Origin: Pseudofabraea citricarpa
Lineage: Eukaryota; Ascomycota; Leotiomycetes; Helotiales; Dermateaceae
Assembly (NCBI GenBank): GCA_029641185.1
Contig: JAPWGK010000029.1
Span: 1 to 64,000 of the forward strand
Reading direction: 5' to 3'
Length of the DNA: 64,000 nt
Shown here in pieces: positions 1-13,182 of this stretch (within the stretch, counting starts at the first letter, position 1; the number at the start of each line of letters is the position of its first letter). The notes under the pieces are model-generated. The model had not been told where the DNA came from. It did not search any database and was given only the letters and a program-made list of their open reading frames with translations. The position numbers and the translations under genes were made by a program.

Positions 1-3000
1 ACCTAGAGTACTTAATATATACTTAGTTAAAAAACTCCTAAAATACTTATTATTCCTTTTAATCTCTAAATAATACTTTTTATAAATATGTAAAAACAAC
101 TATTTTTCTTGTCTTCTCTTAATATACAAGTTAATCTTCTAATTATAGCAAACGAAAAATTTAAATAATAGAACAGTAAATACTATATATAATGTAAGAA
201 AACTCAAAAAATTAAAACATAAATAAATAATATGATACAAATAATAAAAAAAAGAATAAAAGGAAATTTATTATAAGAATAATTAAATAGAAAAAAGGTA
301 CTAATAGATATATTAAAATCTTTAATCGAATATAGTATTTTTATTTTTCCTCTTAAAAATACTACCTGAGTTATTTTAAAAAATATCTTTATAATTAAGT
401 GTGTGCTATAGAATAAAAAAGATATCACTACTCCACTCTAAAGAAGCGACCAGACTCATAGTCCTTATTATATCATCATTCATTAGTATATTTGAACCAC
501 GACTAAATTATCTTATCTATAATGGACTTTATTTAGCTTAATTAGAATTTCTTTTTATATAAAATTAATTCTTATTATTTATTAAGATCTTATTATCTAA
601 AAAATACTCTTTTAATATATAAGTCGTTTAATAATTACTTAGGATCTCAGTATAAATAATGTAGCTTCTTCAAGAAAATCATATTTCTATTTTAGATTAT
701 ATTTTTTCATCATAATCTAAATTAAACAATAAAATATCTACTATTCACACAGCTTCCTATTAATAAAGTTTTTCTTAAAAAAGAGTCTCATCTATTAATT
801 TTATTCTAAGCTAATACTGTAATGAAGTTAGCGCTTAGTGATTGTTAGGAAATTACTTCTTATAATATACAGCTGAGAATTTTAAAAAGAACATAAGGTA
901 AGTTACTAGTAAGCTTTAATCTTAGGTGCTATAGTAAAAGCTACTTAGGTGACCTCAAAGATCAAGATAAAGTAATGACTTTTAATAATAGCTTTATCAT
1001 TAAAAAACATATAAATAATTACGTTAGTAATAATATAAAATACTAACTCTATAAATAAATTTGCTTTAATTGTATATCTTAAAATAAAGATAACTATAAA
1101 AGAGAATTAATATTTATTTTACTAAGCAATAAGTATTTCTCCTATATTAGCCCTTTAAAAATATTAATATATAAATATCCATTTCTACCTACATAAATAA
1201 TGCGCATACAATTTTAATATAAATAAAAAAGGCTTTATTACAAATAATTATTAAATAATAAAATAATGCTTCATCTTTTAAAGAACTACATATACTTATT
1301 ATTAAAAAGATATTACGACTATAATTATGTAGCTTCTTTTTTAATCACTTAAGATATTATATATTCTATTAGTTAGTTACAAAACTTCTAAGATAAATTA
1401 TTTACATAGCTTTTTAATTACTTAATATATAACGTGATCTTAAAAACCTACATTATTAATATGTCTATCGTATTTAATTAGAATGTTTAATCTTATATAT
1501 TATATACATTTAAGGGTATAATTACTTTTACTAGTAAATTGAATATCTTAAAGTTTAGCACTCAAAAATATATAAAACTGTAATAATCGTCCATATAAAA
1601 AGTCCTTTACACTTATGATTAAATTAACTACTAATATACCACCTATCTTTAAATAAATCTTAGTCTAGGTCCTCAATAACATCTCGTATTTTAAAAAAAG
1701 ATCTTAACATAAAGGTTACTTATTATATCTACAAGTAATTTGCTTTAATTACGCCCTAAGTAGTACCTAGATAGTAATTATAAGTATTTACATATATCTT
1801 AATAATCCTTACTCTTAGCAGAATAAGAATGAAAAATGTGCTTCACCAACAGCACCTACTGTAGAGATTTATTTATTATTATAATAAGTAATCATAAAAA
1901 TATATAATAAAAATAAAGAATAATCTTTTTAAATAAAAGCTATAATAATACAGTATAATCTACTTTTAAGAGATAATATATCTTAATTAATTGATACCTT
2001 AATACCTTCATATATATATTATTAATAATAAACGACTATACTTAATACTTAATAAGAGATTAATAATATCTAGATATTATTTATAATATATATATAATAT
2101 TTTAGTTATATAAATTATCTTATAAGTAATATTATATAATCTAAATTAATATTAAGGTATAATATTATATATATCTTTACTTATTTATAATATCCTTCCT
2201 AGAAATAATATTTTATTACCTTTATATATATTATCTCTTATCTCTTATATATCTTTCTATTATATAACTTTTTAATAATATCTACTTATTCTTTTAGATT
2301 ATTAATAATATATCTTTTATATTTACTCCTAATAGGTTTTTATTATAATATACTTTAGTATACTTAGAATCCTATAATATATTATTAAAATATTAATTAT
2401 TTTTTATCTTTAATACTAGCTAGTCTCTTAAGAGTTATAAGAAATATTATAATTTATTTTAACTTAAGACTTTACTTATCCTAGAGGATAATACTTATTT
2501 TAGTATTCGGGTAAATATAAGATCTTAAAATAAGTATTATTTAAAGAAAGCTAAGTTAAAAGATAATATAATTATTAATCTCTTCTTTTTACTTCTTATC
2601 TTTAAGTTCCTTTTTTATAATAAGATAATAAGATAATATATTTATAGTTTTATTTTTCTTATTAGGTATATATATAATCTTAAAGTTAAATAATCGAATC
2701 TAGATAATCTATCTTATTAATAATATACTAGGTATATCTAAAATAATATTATTAAGCTAAGTAATAAATATATTAATATTTATCTTAAGAGTAAAATATA
2801 TTCTAATAATATATTCTTTTATTTTCTTAAGTATCTTAAGAATACTTTTATACTTATATTTAATAATATTATAATTATACTTAGCTAGATTTTATATCTT
2901 TAACTTATATTTACTTAGATATCTTTTCTTATCTTTATTATCTTATAAGAGTATATCTTCCTAGTTATTTAAACTTATATTAATAATAATATAAATTATT

Positions 3001-6000
3001 CTTATTCTAAGCTTATAATTAATTATAATAAGATAAGAAGCTTTTACTAATATCTTAATAAGCTTTAGTTTAGCTCTCTAGTATCTTTTATTTTACTTAA
3101 ATATTATATTCTTTTTTAATAAATTATATAATAGTTTTATAATAAGTATAAAGGTTTTAACCTAGATATAATAATATATATAAATTCCTAAGAAGATATA
3201 AATCTTTTTAGTATTAGTTAGATCTAGCTAATTAACTAGCTTTATAATCTTTATATTAATAAGCGATTTACTCTTAGGATTATAAACGAATCTAATAACT
3301 TTAATATCTTTTATATAAAACTTAGACTTAAGACTAATAATTAAATTTATTCTCTTAAGCTTAAGTAATATCTTACTAAGGTTTTATATATATTTTATTA
3401 TAAATTATTAAACTCCTAGAAAAACTTTTTTATTATTATATTATAAATAAGATCTTTTAATATTAATATTATTAAGGAATAATTTAGTAATATAAGGATT
3501 TAGAGAAAAAAATACTTTAGATATAATATATATAAACTAAATTATTAAATTTATCGCGTCTTATATAAGAGTAATAGCCTTTAATAGTCTAATATTATCT
3601 ATAAAAAAAACGGTTAAGTTTTTATTTTACTTAGCTAATAAGATTTAGTTATAGTTAGAGAATAAATTAATTAGGCTAATAATCTAGAGGTATATAAATT
3701 CCTTTATAAAAGAATCTACTAATAAAGGAAGGTTAATATCTTTAATTATTATTATATTATATTTTATAATAATACTTATAAGTTTATACTTATTTAGCTT
3801 TTCTTTTATAATTAGAAATTATAGGTTTTTATATAACTTATAATAACTCTCTAGTATATTATTAGTAATACGCTCGCTTATTATCTTATATATAATCTTA
3901 TAAAGTCTCTTAGTAATTAGAAAGTTTTATATCTATTATACTTTATATAATATTATCTTAATTTCTTATAGCTTAGTAACTTCTAGTTTTATAAGTTTTT
4001 TCTCTAATTAATTAAATAAGAATACTTCTTTCTTATTATAAAATATCTCTTAAAGTATTTCTTTTTCTTTTAAGATTAATATATTACTTATAAATAAGTC
4101 TTATATTCTTTCTAGTATAAGTTTTTAGCCTTTTAGAAATTTTATATATTAAAGCTTAAACTAATTATTATAAGAACCTAGAATAAGTAATAACTTCTTT
4201 ATTAACTTAATAACTTCCTCCTAGTTATTAAGACTAAATAACTTAACTCTTATATCTCTTTTAAGATTTATAGGTTTTATCTTTTAGGCTTTTTATTTAT
4301 AAAAAATTAAAACTTCCCTTTTATATCTTATCTTAAAAGGAGAAAGTATTATACTTTTATAAAATACTTATAACCTTAATAAACCTTTAAGACTAATAAT
4401 ATATAAATTATTTTTTAGGAAAAAAAGGCTTTATAAAGTTACTTTTATTATTCTTTTACTCTTAAGTATCTTAAGCTTATTTTCTAGGGTTAAGATCTTT
4501 AAGTAAACTAATAAAATACTTAGTAAGCTCCTAATAAGTATTTATTAAGCTCTCTTAAGTCTTAGAGTATTAACTAAGAAAGCTTTCTTAAGCTTATAAT
4601 CTAGCTTAAGTATTTCTTAAATCTTCTTATATTTCTTTTATCTTAATAATAAATATAATAAAGTATTAGCTTTTTTATTTATATTTATATTTATAAGTAT
4701 ATTATAGCCTTTTATTATTTTCCTTATATTAGGCTTATCTCTTTTCTCTTTTAGTAAAATTTCTTATATATATTTAAGAGATTTATTTATATATCTTTTA
4801 ACTTATTTTTCTTATAATAAATTAATATCTAATTTTCTAAGTTACTTCTAAAATCTAAGTTATCCTTTAGATCTTATTATTATATTACTTAAGTCTTAAA
4901 CCTATAAGTAATAATATAAAAATATAAAAGCTTAATCCTATTAATATTATTATTAGTTATAATTTATATCTTATAATTCTTTTTTAAATCTTATTTTAAG
5001 CTTACTTTTATCTTATATATAAAAGGTTACCTAAGTACTAAGTTATAGGTTAATTATTATATTATATAAATATATAAGATTACTTATATCTTACTAATAT
5101 CTAGTTATATATTATTATATATTTTAAGGATTACTTAAGATATTCTCTTATAATTAATAGCTATAAGATTTTTCTTTTTCCTAATATTAAAGCTAGCTTT
5201 TCTCTAGATATTATAAGTTATAATATTAATCTTAGTACTTATATTTATTATATTTATTACTTATATTAACTTCTAATTATTATAACTATAGATAATAACT
5301 AGTAAATATAAGCTATTAATATAATATAATAAAATATTAACTCTAATAGTTATATTTTATATAAGAAAGCTTATACTTATATAAAGCTCTAGCTCTTTAA
5401 CCTTTAGTATATTAATTTAAATCGTATTACTTAGAAGTTAATAATAGCTAATACTTATAACTTAAGTTAGGTTTATTTAATTAAAAATAAAAGCTTATTT
5501 ATATATAAGTATAATTATCTAATTTATAATAATATATTATATTTTAAGTATCTTAGCTTATAAGATATAAGACTTATATTTCTTTTTCTTTTTAGCTTTA
5601 GTAGCCTCTAAGATTTTATTATTATCTAGGCCTAGTTATATTAAGTTCTTAATAAAAGTTCCCTAAGTATTTAGAAGCTTCTTATTATATCTAGATATCT
5701 TAGTATTAATTAATTCGTATTAGTAAAATATTTACTTTAAAATATCTAAATCTATAATTCTAAAGGTTAAAGTAATAAACTTAATAGTTTTCTCTAGCTT
5801 CTTAGTATTCTTTTAGATACTTATATTTAACTTAGTTTTCTTAAAAGTATTAATAATTACTAGAATATCTCTTAGGCTTATAAGTATAATAATAAGAGTA
5901 TTAAGTATAATTTACTTAATCTTATTATTTTTACTTATTATAACTAATTATAACTAATAATAAAAGTTTAGCTTTTCTTTGAATTTAGTAACTAATATTA

Positions 6001-9000
6001 TATATTAGAAAGCTATAATATTATCTTATATACTAATAAAGCTAGTTATAATATCTTCCTTTTTATACTTATAAATCTTAGTAAGCTTATATTTACTTGT
6101 CTTAATATTAATATTAGATTTAGTTTTTATATTCTTCTTAAACTAAAATATCTTAAATTAATTATAATAAGAAATCTTATTATTATTATAATATAAGTAT
6201 TATTCTTTAGTAAAAATACCTTAAGATATCTTAGCCTTCTAGAAGAATATTAAACTAGATCTTATAAGTCTAAGATATACCTAGCTATTACTTTTATCTT
6301 TATAAACGATTTTAACTTTTATATAATAAGTAAGTATTAGATAATTACTAGAAGAAGTAAAAGCGTTTATTATAATACTAATATATATAATCTTAATTTA
6401 TAAAGTTAAATTATTAATAGCTAGTTTATAAAATATTAATATAAATACTAGTACTAGGATTTATACTTATTATATAACTTAAATTATACTTATAATTATA
6501 TACTTTTATTATATAATATATCTTATTAACTTTCTCTTTAATATTATAATTATTATATTACTTAAGTAACTTTAGCTTATTATTATAAAACTTAATCTCT
6601 AATATATTAACTCTAGTATTACTTTTACTAGTAATAATAAGTAGCTTATCTTTCTTTTTCTAATACTTAATTATAATAATCTTAAAAGTAATATAATCTT
6701 CTAATAATATCTTAGCTATTATATTAGTAATATTATTAATCTTATTATAATTAGAAGCTACTTTAGAGACTTATATCTTTATAGTTATATTACTAAGTAT
6801 TATACTAAGGGTTATAATAGTTTATATAAGGTTATTAACTACTAGTATAAAAAAAGTAATTAGATTAAAGATCTTATTTAGATTATTATATAACTAGAGA
6901 TCTAGTAGCTTATTAATAATAATAATATTATTATTATCTTACTTAAGTAAGTAGATAAGATTCTTCTTAGCTTAGGTATAAGTCTTAGTAAACTTATAAA
7001 TCTTAGTAAATATAAAAGTTCTTAGTTTATTATATTTAATTTTCTTCTTTTTTATAATAATAAGAATATAATCTTTAGAAAGACTAGAGAAAAGCTTATA
7101 TACTTATTTATAAGAGCTTAGTTAGTTATTACTAAGTAATCGCTTAGAGCTTAGCTTATATATTTTTAGGAATTCTAAGATTTTAGTTATATCTTCTTTT
7201 AGATAATTAACTAAAATATTTAAGAACTTAATAATATATTAAAATTACTTAGAGTTATAATTAGCTTATTTCTTTAGAAATACTTTCTTAAAAGTAGCTT
7301 AATTTTTTTACTTAAAGTTATCTAATATTTTAGTATAAGAATAAACTAATAAGTAATAATAATTAGGGTATCTAAGAATTAGCTTTATATTAGAAAAATC
7401 TTTATTAAATATTATTTATTTATAATATTAGATAAATTTAATAGCTTTTATTTTCTTAAAAAAGAAATACTAATAAAGCTAAGAAGGTAAACCTTTAAAA
7501 TAACTTATATAATTTTATATATTATCTTAGGCTAAATAATTATTTATTTTTCTTTCTTACTAGGAATATTTATATTAGATAAGGTTCCTAAGTTTAATAA
7601 GTCTAAAGAAGATATTAAGAGCTTTTTTTTCTTCTTTTGTTTTTATTTATAAGAAGGAATAAGTAAGAGAGAAAGATTAATAATAAGAAAGTATTCTTAA
7701 GATAATATTATAATATTAGATTAAAACTATATAAGCTTAAGTTAAGTATTAAGCGAGTACTAAGAGAAGATTAAACGAGATAATAAGAAGTTATAAATTA
7801 TAAAATAATTAGAAAAACTAAGTAAAAGTCTTTCTAACTAAATATCTAAGACTTTTACTTTACCTAAACGTTTATCTTTTATATATATATAATATATAGC
7901 TTTAAGAAATAGGTTATAAGATAAGATTAAATCCCTCTTAGTCTTATATTATTAAAATATTAGATATAAAAGAAATAACTTAGAATTATATATATTTATT
8001 AGTATAATCTAAATAAGAAAGTCTTACTTTTAAGTTTCTATTATTTACTTTTATTATATATTTTTAGAAGAATAAAATTAATATTATAGTTAAATATAAT
8101 ATAAGATTTACTTTTTTTATATTAACTTTCTTAGAAATAAGTAGCTATTATTCTATTACTTTTATATCTTTATTTTACTAGTTATATTATACTTCTTATT
8201 TACTCTTAGGCTTTTCTAAGATAACTAATTTCTTATTTAAATACTCGAACTTAGTTTTATTTATATTCTAGAGCCTAGGTCTTAAGTTTTAAAGAGTTCT
8301 AGTATTATATTTTTAATTAAATATTAGATAAATAAATAGTTTTAATTCTTATATACTTTTTATATTAGACTTATTATTATAAGAAACTTAATATAAGTAA
8401 GAGATAATTAAGATCTAAACTTAAGAATATTATCTTTTTATTAAGATATTATTATAATAAATATAATCTTTATAATAATCTTAATAAACTAGAGAAATAC
8501 TTATATTAAACTATAAGTAATATCTATCTTATAAAATTAACTAGAAAATAAATAATAATATAAATAATATAAACTTTATTAATTAACTAAATAAAATAAA
8601 CTAAAAATAAATAAATAAACGACTAATTAACTTCTTCTTTTTTTCTAGTATAATAATATATTATTCCTTTTATTTTCTTATATTCTCTAGCTTTAAGTAT
8701 AATTTATATCTACTAGTATTAACTAGAAGCTCTTTTATCTTAGCCTAAGCTTTTAGTAAGATCTTACCTAATCTAATATAATTATTTATTTTATACTTAT
8801 ACTAAGGTTAAGATTATTTCTTAAAACTATTATTTATAAATAGAAATACTAGAGTCTTATATTCTTTTAGTTTCTAGTTCTTAGAGTCTTCTTAATACCT
8901 ATTATTATAATATCTCTTTTAATTCTCTTTTAACTCTAAATATTATATCTTTTACTTAAACTAAGACTTATAAAGATATATCTTTATTATTTAGATAATA

Positions 9001-12000
9001 ATCTTAATACTTCTAGTAATATATATATTTATATACCTTTAAATAACTCTTAAAGTTATATATTCTTATAATTATAATTATCTTTTATCTTTTATAAGTT
9101 CCTAATCCTTCTAATATTCCTATTATTCTAGTTATTTTATTTTCCTAAGAACTTTAATCTTTATATTATTATATTATTCTAATTATTACCTATTATTTAT
9201 TATAAGTTCCTAATCTCCTAAGTATTCTAGTATTATCCTTTATATTTACTATTAAGTATCTAGCTTATAAAATAACTTAGATTAATACCTTATATATTTA
9301 ATAGTTAATTATATTTATAGGTTTTAATATCTCTAGCTACTTTTACTAGTAATTATATAATTATATTCTAAGTATTTTAAGAGCTTAGCTTATTATTAAA
9401 GGTTAATACTAAATAAGCTTATTATATTAATATTATAAGTTACGATCTAGTTTATATTTATTATATTTAAAGTCCTTATATAGGTTATTAATATAATAGG
9501 GCGATAAATATTAGGGCGTATCCGAATCTATAGTATTATAAATATAACTAGTAACTAATATAATATATATAACTATATATAAGATATATTTAGTAATTAA
9601 ATTAATAATTATAAAAGTAGGAAGTAAAAGAAGTTATTAATTAATTATAATACTTAAGTATAACTAATAATATATAGCTCCTAGAGTATTTAAAGAGTAC
9701 TTATAAAACCCTTATATAATAATACCTAAGGTAATAATAACTTCTTATAAAAGTAAAGAAAGTAATAAAATCAAGTATATAACCTTATTATATTATTAAA
9801 TATTAATTTATATAATTATTCGTTTTATTTATTAAGAGATAAAGTTAATAGTTTACCTAAGCTAAAATTACTCTCTAGAACCCTAGTATACGACTTACTA
9901 ATATTATATGATATTTTTCTTATATTTATTTAGCAGATTATTTTCTTATATTAAGTATTTTCTTATTTATATTTCTTATATTTATAAATTTAGTATTTAT
10001 AAGTATTTATCTTTAGTTTCTTAGTTACTCTTACTTTCTTAGTAATAATTATCTATAATATTATACTCGTATAATATTACTTTATATAAGATACGATTTA
10101 ATTTAATATTCCTTAAAAAAAAAAAAATTACTAGTATTAAAAGAATTATATATTTTCTACTTATATCTCTTAAGTTATAAGTATTTAATTAAGTCTTAGT
10201 ATTTTATACAAATAATATATTATATATAAGTTAACGTATTTATAGATAGATTAACTAATTAATTAACTAAGTATTAATATATATTTATAATTATATATAT
10301 ATTATTTATATATATATATAATTATAAGATAATTATACTAATAAACTTTAAGGTTTTTTTTCGAATAATTCCTTTAGAAAAAGAATTACTTAGATTTTTA
10401 TAAGTATTTATAATTTATTTATAAATAATCTAAGGATACTTTTTAGTAATATAATTTAAGAGTAAAATCCCTTTTATATAATTAATTCTTATAAATTTAA
10501 GAAAATCTTTATAAAGTTTATTTTAATATTAGTAATAATATATTAATTTAATCGTTTTAAGTAATAAAAATTTTAGAATTACCTTTTATATAAACTAATT
10601 ATTCTTAGTACTAAAATATTTTTAGATCTTTTTTAAATCTCTTTAATCTTTTTCTTAAGATCTAATAATTCTTTATCTTTAAGTTCTTTTTTATATATTA
10701 TAATTACTTAAAGATTATTAAGATCCTTTTATAATTTTATATTATTTTCGTTTATTTCGCTTAATTTTTTAGTAAATTTAGGATTAAATTTAAGAATCCT
10801 TTTATTCTTATTTAAAATAAAATTCTCTTAGGTAAATAAAATAAAAGTTATTTTTCTAAATTAGATTAAATAAAATATAATTTTTAGAAATATTATAAGT
10901 AAGTTCTTCTAATTTTTAAAAGAAAATTAAAAAAATAAAAAGTCGAATTTACTAAATTATATAAAAGACTCGATCTTATTATTAGTTCTTTTAGTTTTAC
11001 TAATATTTAGTATTATCTAATTATTTTTAACCTAAATATTTTTATTTTATTTAAAGAATTATACCTTAATATTATTTTTTAATTATTTTATATAAGTTTT
11101 TTATTAGAAATAAAATAATAGATATTTTTTTATTAATTTCAACTTTAAGTCTTATAATAAATACTCCTAAAACTTCTTTTAAGAGTCTTTCTAAGAATCT
11201 TTCTAAGAGTCTAAAGAAAATATCTAATCTAGTTAATTGTCTTTTATAATAAGTAAATAATAATAGCTTACTTATAAAAGCTTTTATAGCTCTTATATAT
11301 AAGGTTAATTAAGATACTCGTTTAAAATAATAGAAAAATATTTTAAATACCTAAGTATATAAGTTTATTTAAGTTAATTAAGTCTTATATTTATAAAAAG
11401 CTAAGAAATTCGTATAAGTATTAATATTTTTATTAATAAATAAAATTAACTTTTAAAATAAATAATTACTTTTAGATTAAGATAATAATAATATTATTAT
11501 TTATAAGTATAATTATATATATACTATAAATTATAATTATTCTTTTAAGCTAATTACTCCTATTAATAATATATAATCTAGTCCTTAACTATTAATAATT
11601 TTATTAAGATTAATATAAAAGATAAATTCTCTTATTATAAATAAATAAATAAATATAAGTATAAGTATTTTACTATTAACTAAAAAAAGATAATATAAAC
11701 GTATAATTATATAATTATTAATATTTAACTTTTAGTATATTAAATATTTCGTTTCTAAGAAGGAAATCCTAGATCTACTAATTACTTCTTTATATATAAT
11801 AAATATAAAGAATATTATTAATTATTAGATTATTAGTTTTAAGCTAGTAATCTAAAAGAGAAAGGTTAGATTAATATATTAGAAAAAGTTATATTAGTTT
11901 AAGGATCCTAATATATAAGTTATAATTAAAGCTTAATAAAATAAATAACACGTAAGTAATAAGCTTTTATTTATTTATTTATTGCTAATAAGTATAACTT

Positions 12001-12760
12001 AGTTTTTTTATATTATATAAGTCGACTAAAGATAAGATTAAGTATAATTTTAGGTATTTTATAATATTATTTCTAATAATACTAGAATTATTATTAAATA
12101 AAAAACGTCTTAGACGAAATTAGTTAATAATATATATTAGTATTATAAAAAGTATAATTATTAAGATTTTTTACTTACTAGAACGTATAAAATATAACTT
12201 TTATTTATAATTATAAAAAAAAAAAGATTACTTAGAAGGAATCTTATATAAAAAGAGACTAATATTACTCGTTTATATTATACTTTAATATTTATAAAAA
12301 CTCTTAATTCTTAGAGTTGGCTTATTAAATATTAGTATAATATAAAGAAAGTTTAAGTCTTATATATTTATTATAAATTATTATTTTTTTATATTATAAA
12401 TAAAAAAAATATATTAAATCTATTATTATCGTATTTTTTTCTTTAGGCTTTAGGGTTTTAGTACCTGTATTATATAAATACGCTATAAAAACGAAAAAAT
12501 TCTTACCTTAAAAAATATATTAGTAATATATTTATATAAGCGAAAGAAAATCTAAAAATATTATCTCTAAAAAAAATTTTACGCCTTTAATATTATAGAT
12601 TTAAATAGGTTTAAATATATTTAATAATTTAAAACTAGAGTAATCCTACTATTATATTATAAAGAGGTAGTATTTTATATAATTATTATAATTATAATTA
12701 TTTCTATTTATTCTAATATAAATCCTTATTACTAATACGCTCTTATATTAAGGATTTCAG
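1..12760. other. AT-rich RIP-degraded isochore
   Basis: Very AT-rich block with no credible gene. From about 2,040 to 12,700 the dinucleotides CA and TG are almost absent while AC, AG, CT and GT remain. That pattern is expected when RIP converts CpA to TpA on both strands. Because ATG contains TG, start codons have disappeared as well, so no ATG-initiated frames are seen. The first 2 kb still contain scattered CA and TG and look less heavily mutated, suggesting a different or younger unit. The block ends sharply between about 12,760 and 12,890, where base composition returns to normal about 300-400 bp before the rhamnosidase gene. The sequence is chromosomal repeat DNA, not mitochondrial: a dead retroelement can be read within it. 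Confidence 0.9.
2550..4000 (-). mobile_element. Dead Ty3/gypsy-type retrotransposon (RT-RNase H remnant)
   Basis: Read on the minus strand, a stop-riddled frame still shows the order of a Ty3/gypsy polyprotein. A connection segment with an FLG-IYIYY pattern lies near 3,170-3,200 and is followed by YNLLKKNI. Downstream, at lower coordinates near 2,600-2,700, comes an RNase H end with an IPNKKNKTIDILS pattern that matches the usual PGKKNxxADALSR ending once RIP changes are allowed for. Reverse transcriptase proper would lie toward 4,000, and gag and protease further up. No LTRs were found by eye, so the element's ends are unknown and the coordinates cover only the recognisable part. It is a relic: stops and missense changes are everywhere. 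Confidence 0.6.
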
Positions 12761-13182
12761 CCGTGTTATACTAATTAGGGGCCCTTGCAGGTATATAGGC
12801 CTCTTACGCTACCACGCTTATCCCGTTTTAGGTTATAATATATCTTTACGCTTAAGAAACCGTACTACTATACGAAGAAAACTAGAATGCGGAGTCCCGG
12901 GACACGTTCTGTGGTCAGATGATCTCGCTCTCGTCGCTGACTTAGCGCCATGCGGAAAGCCGGGTCAAGCTGTTCAACCCCATCTCGCTATCTGCTCTGC
13001 CGACTCTCTTCCATCATCAGGACATGAAGATCCAGCTATCGTCCTTCTGCAAGCGCTGTCTAGTTCTCTCGCCACTTTCCGGCGGAGACCTTTGACGTTC
13101 TGGGACGATGCCGTCTCTATCAAATACCAGCACTCTCTTGCGGTGCGCCAGGTAAGAGACCATAAAATTGCACAAGCCATAC

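Noticed and set aside
1..12760. AT block as mitochondrial DNA or contamination
   Set aside because: Loss of CA and TG with recognisable retroelement remnants is the RIP pattern of nuclear repeats; composition changes sharply into ordinary nuclear genes.
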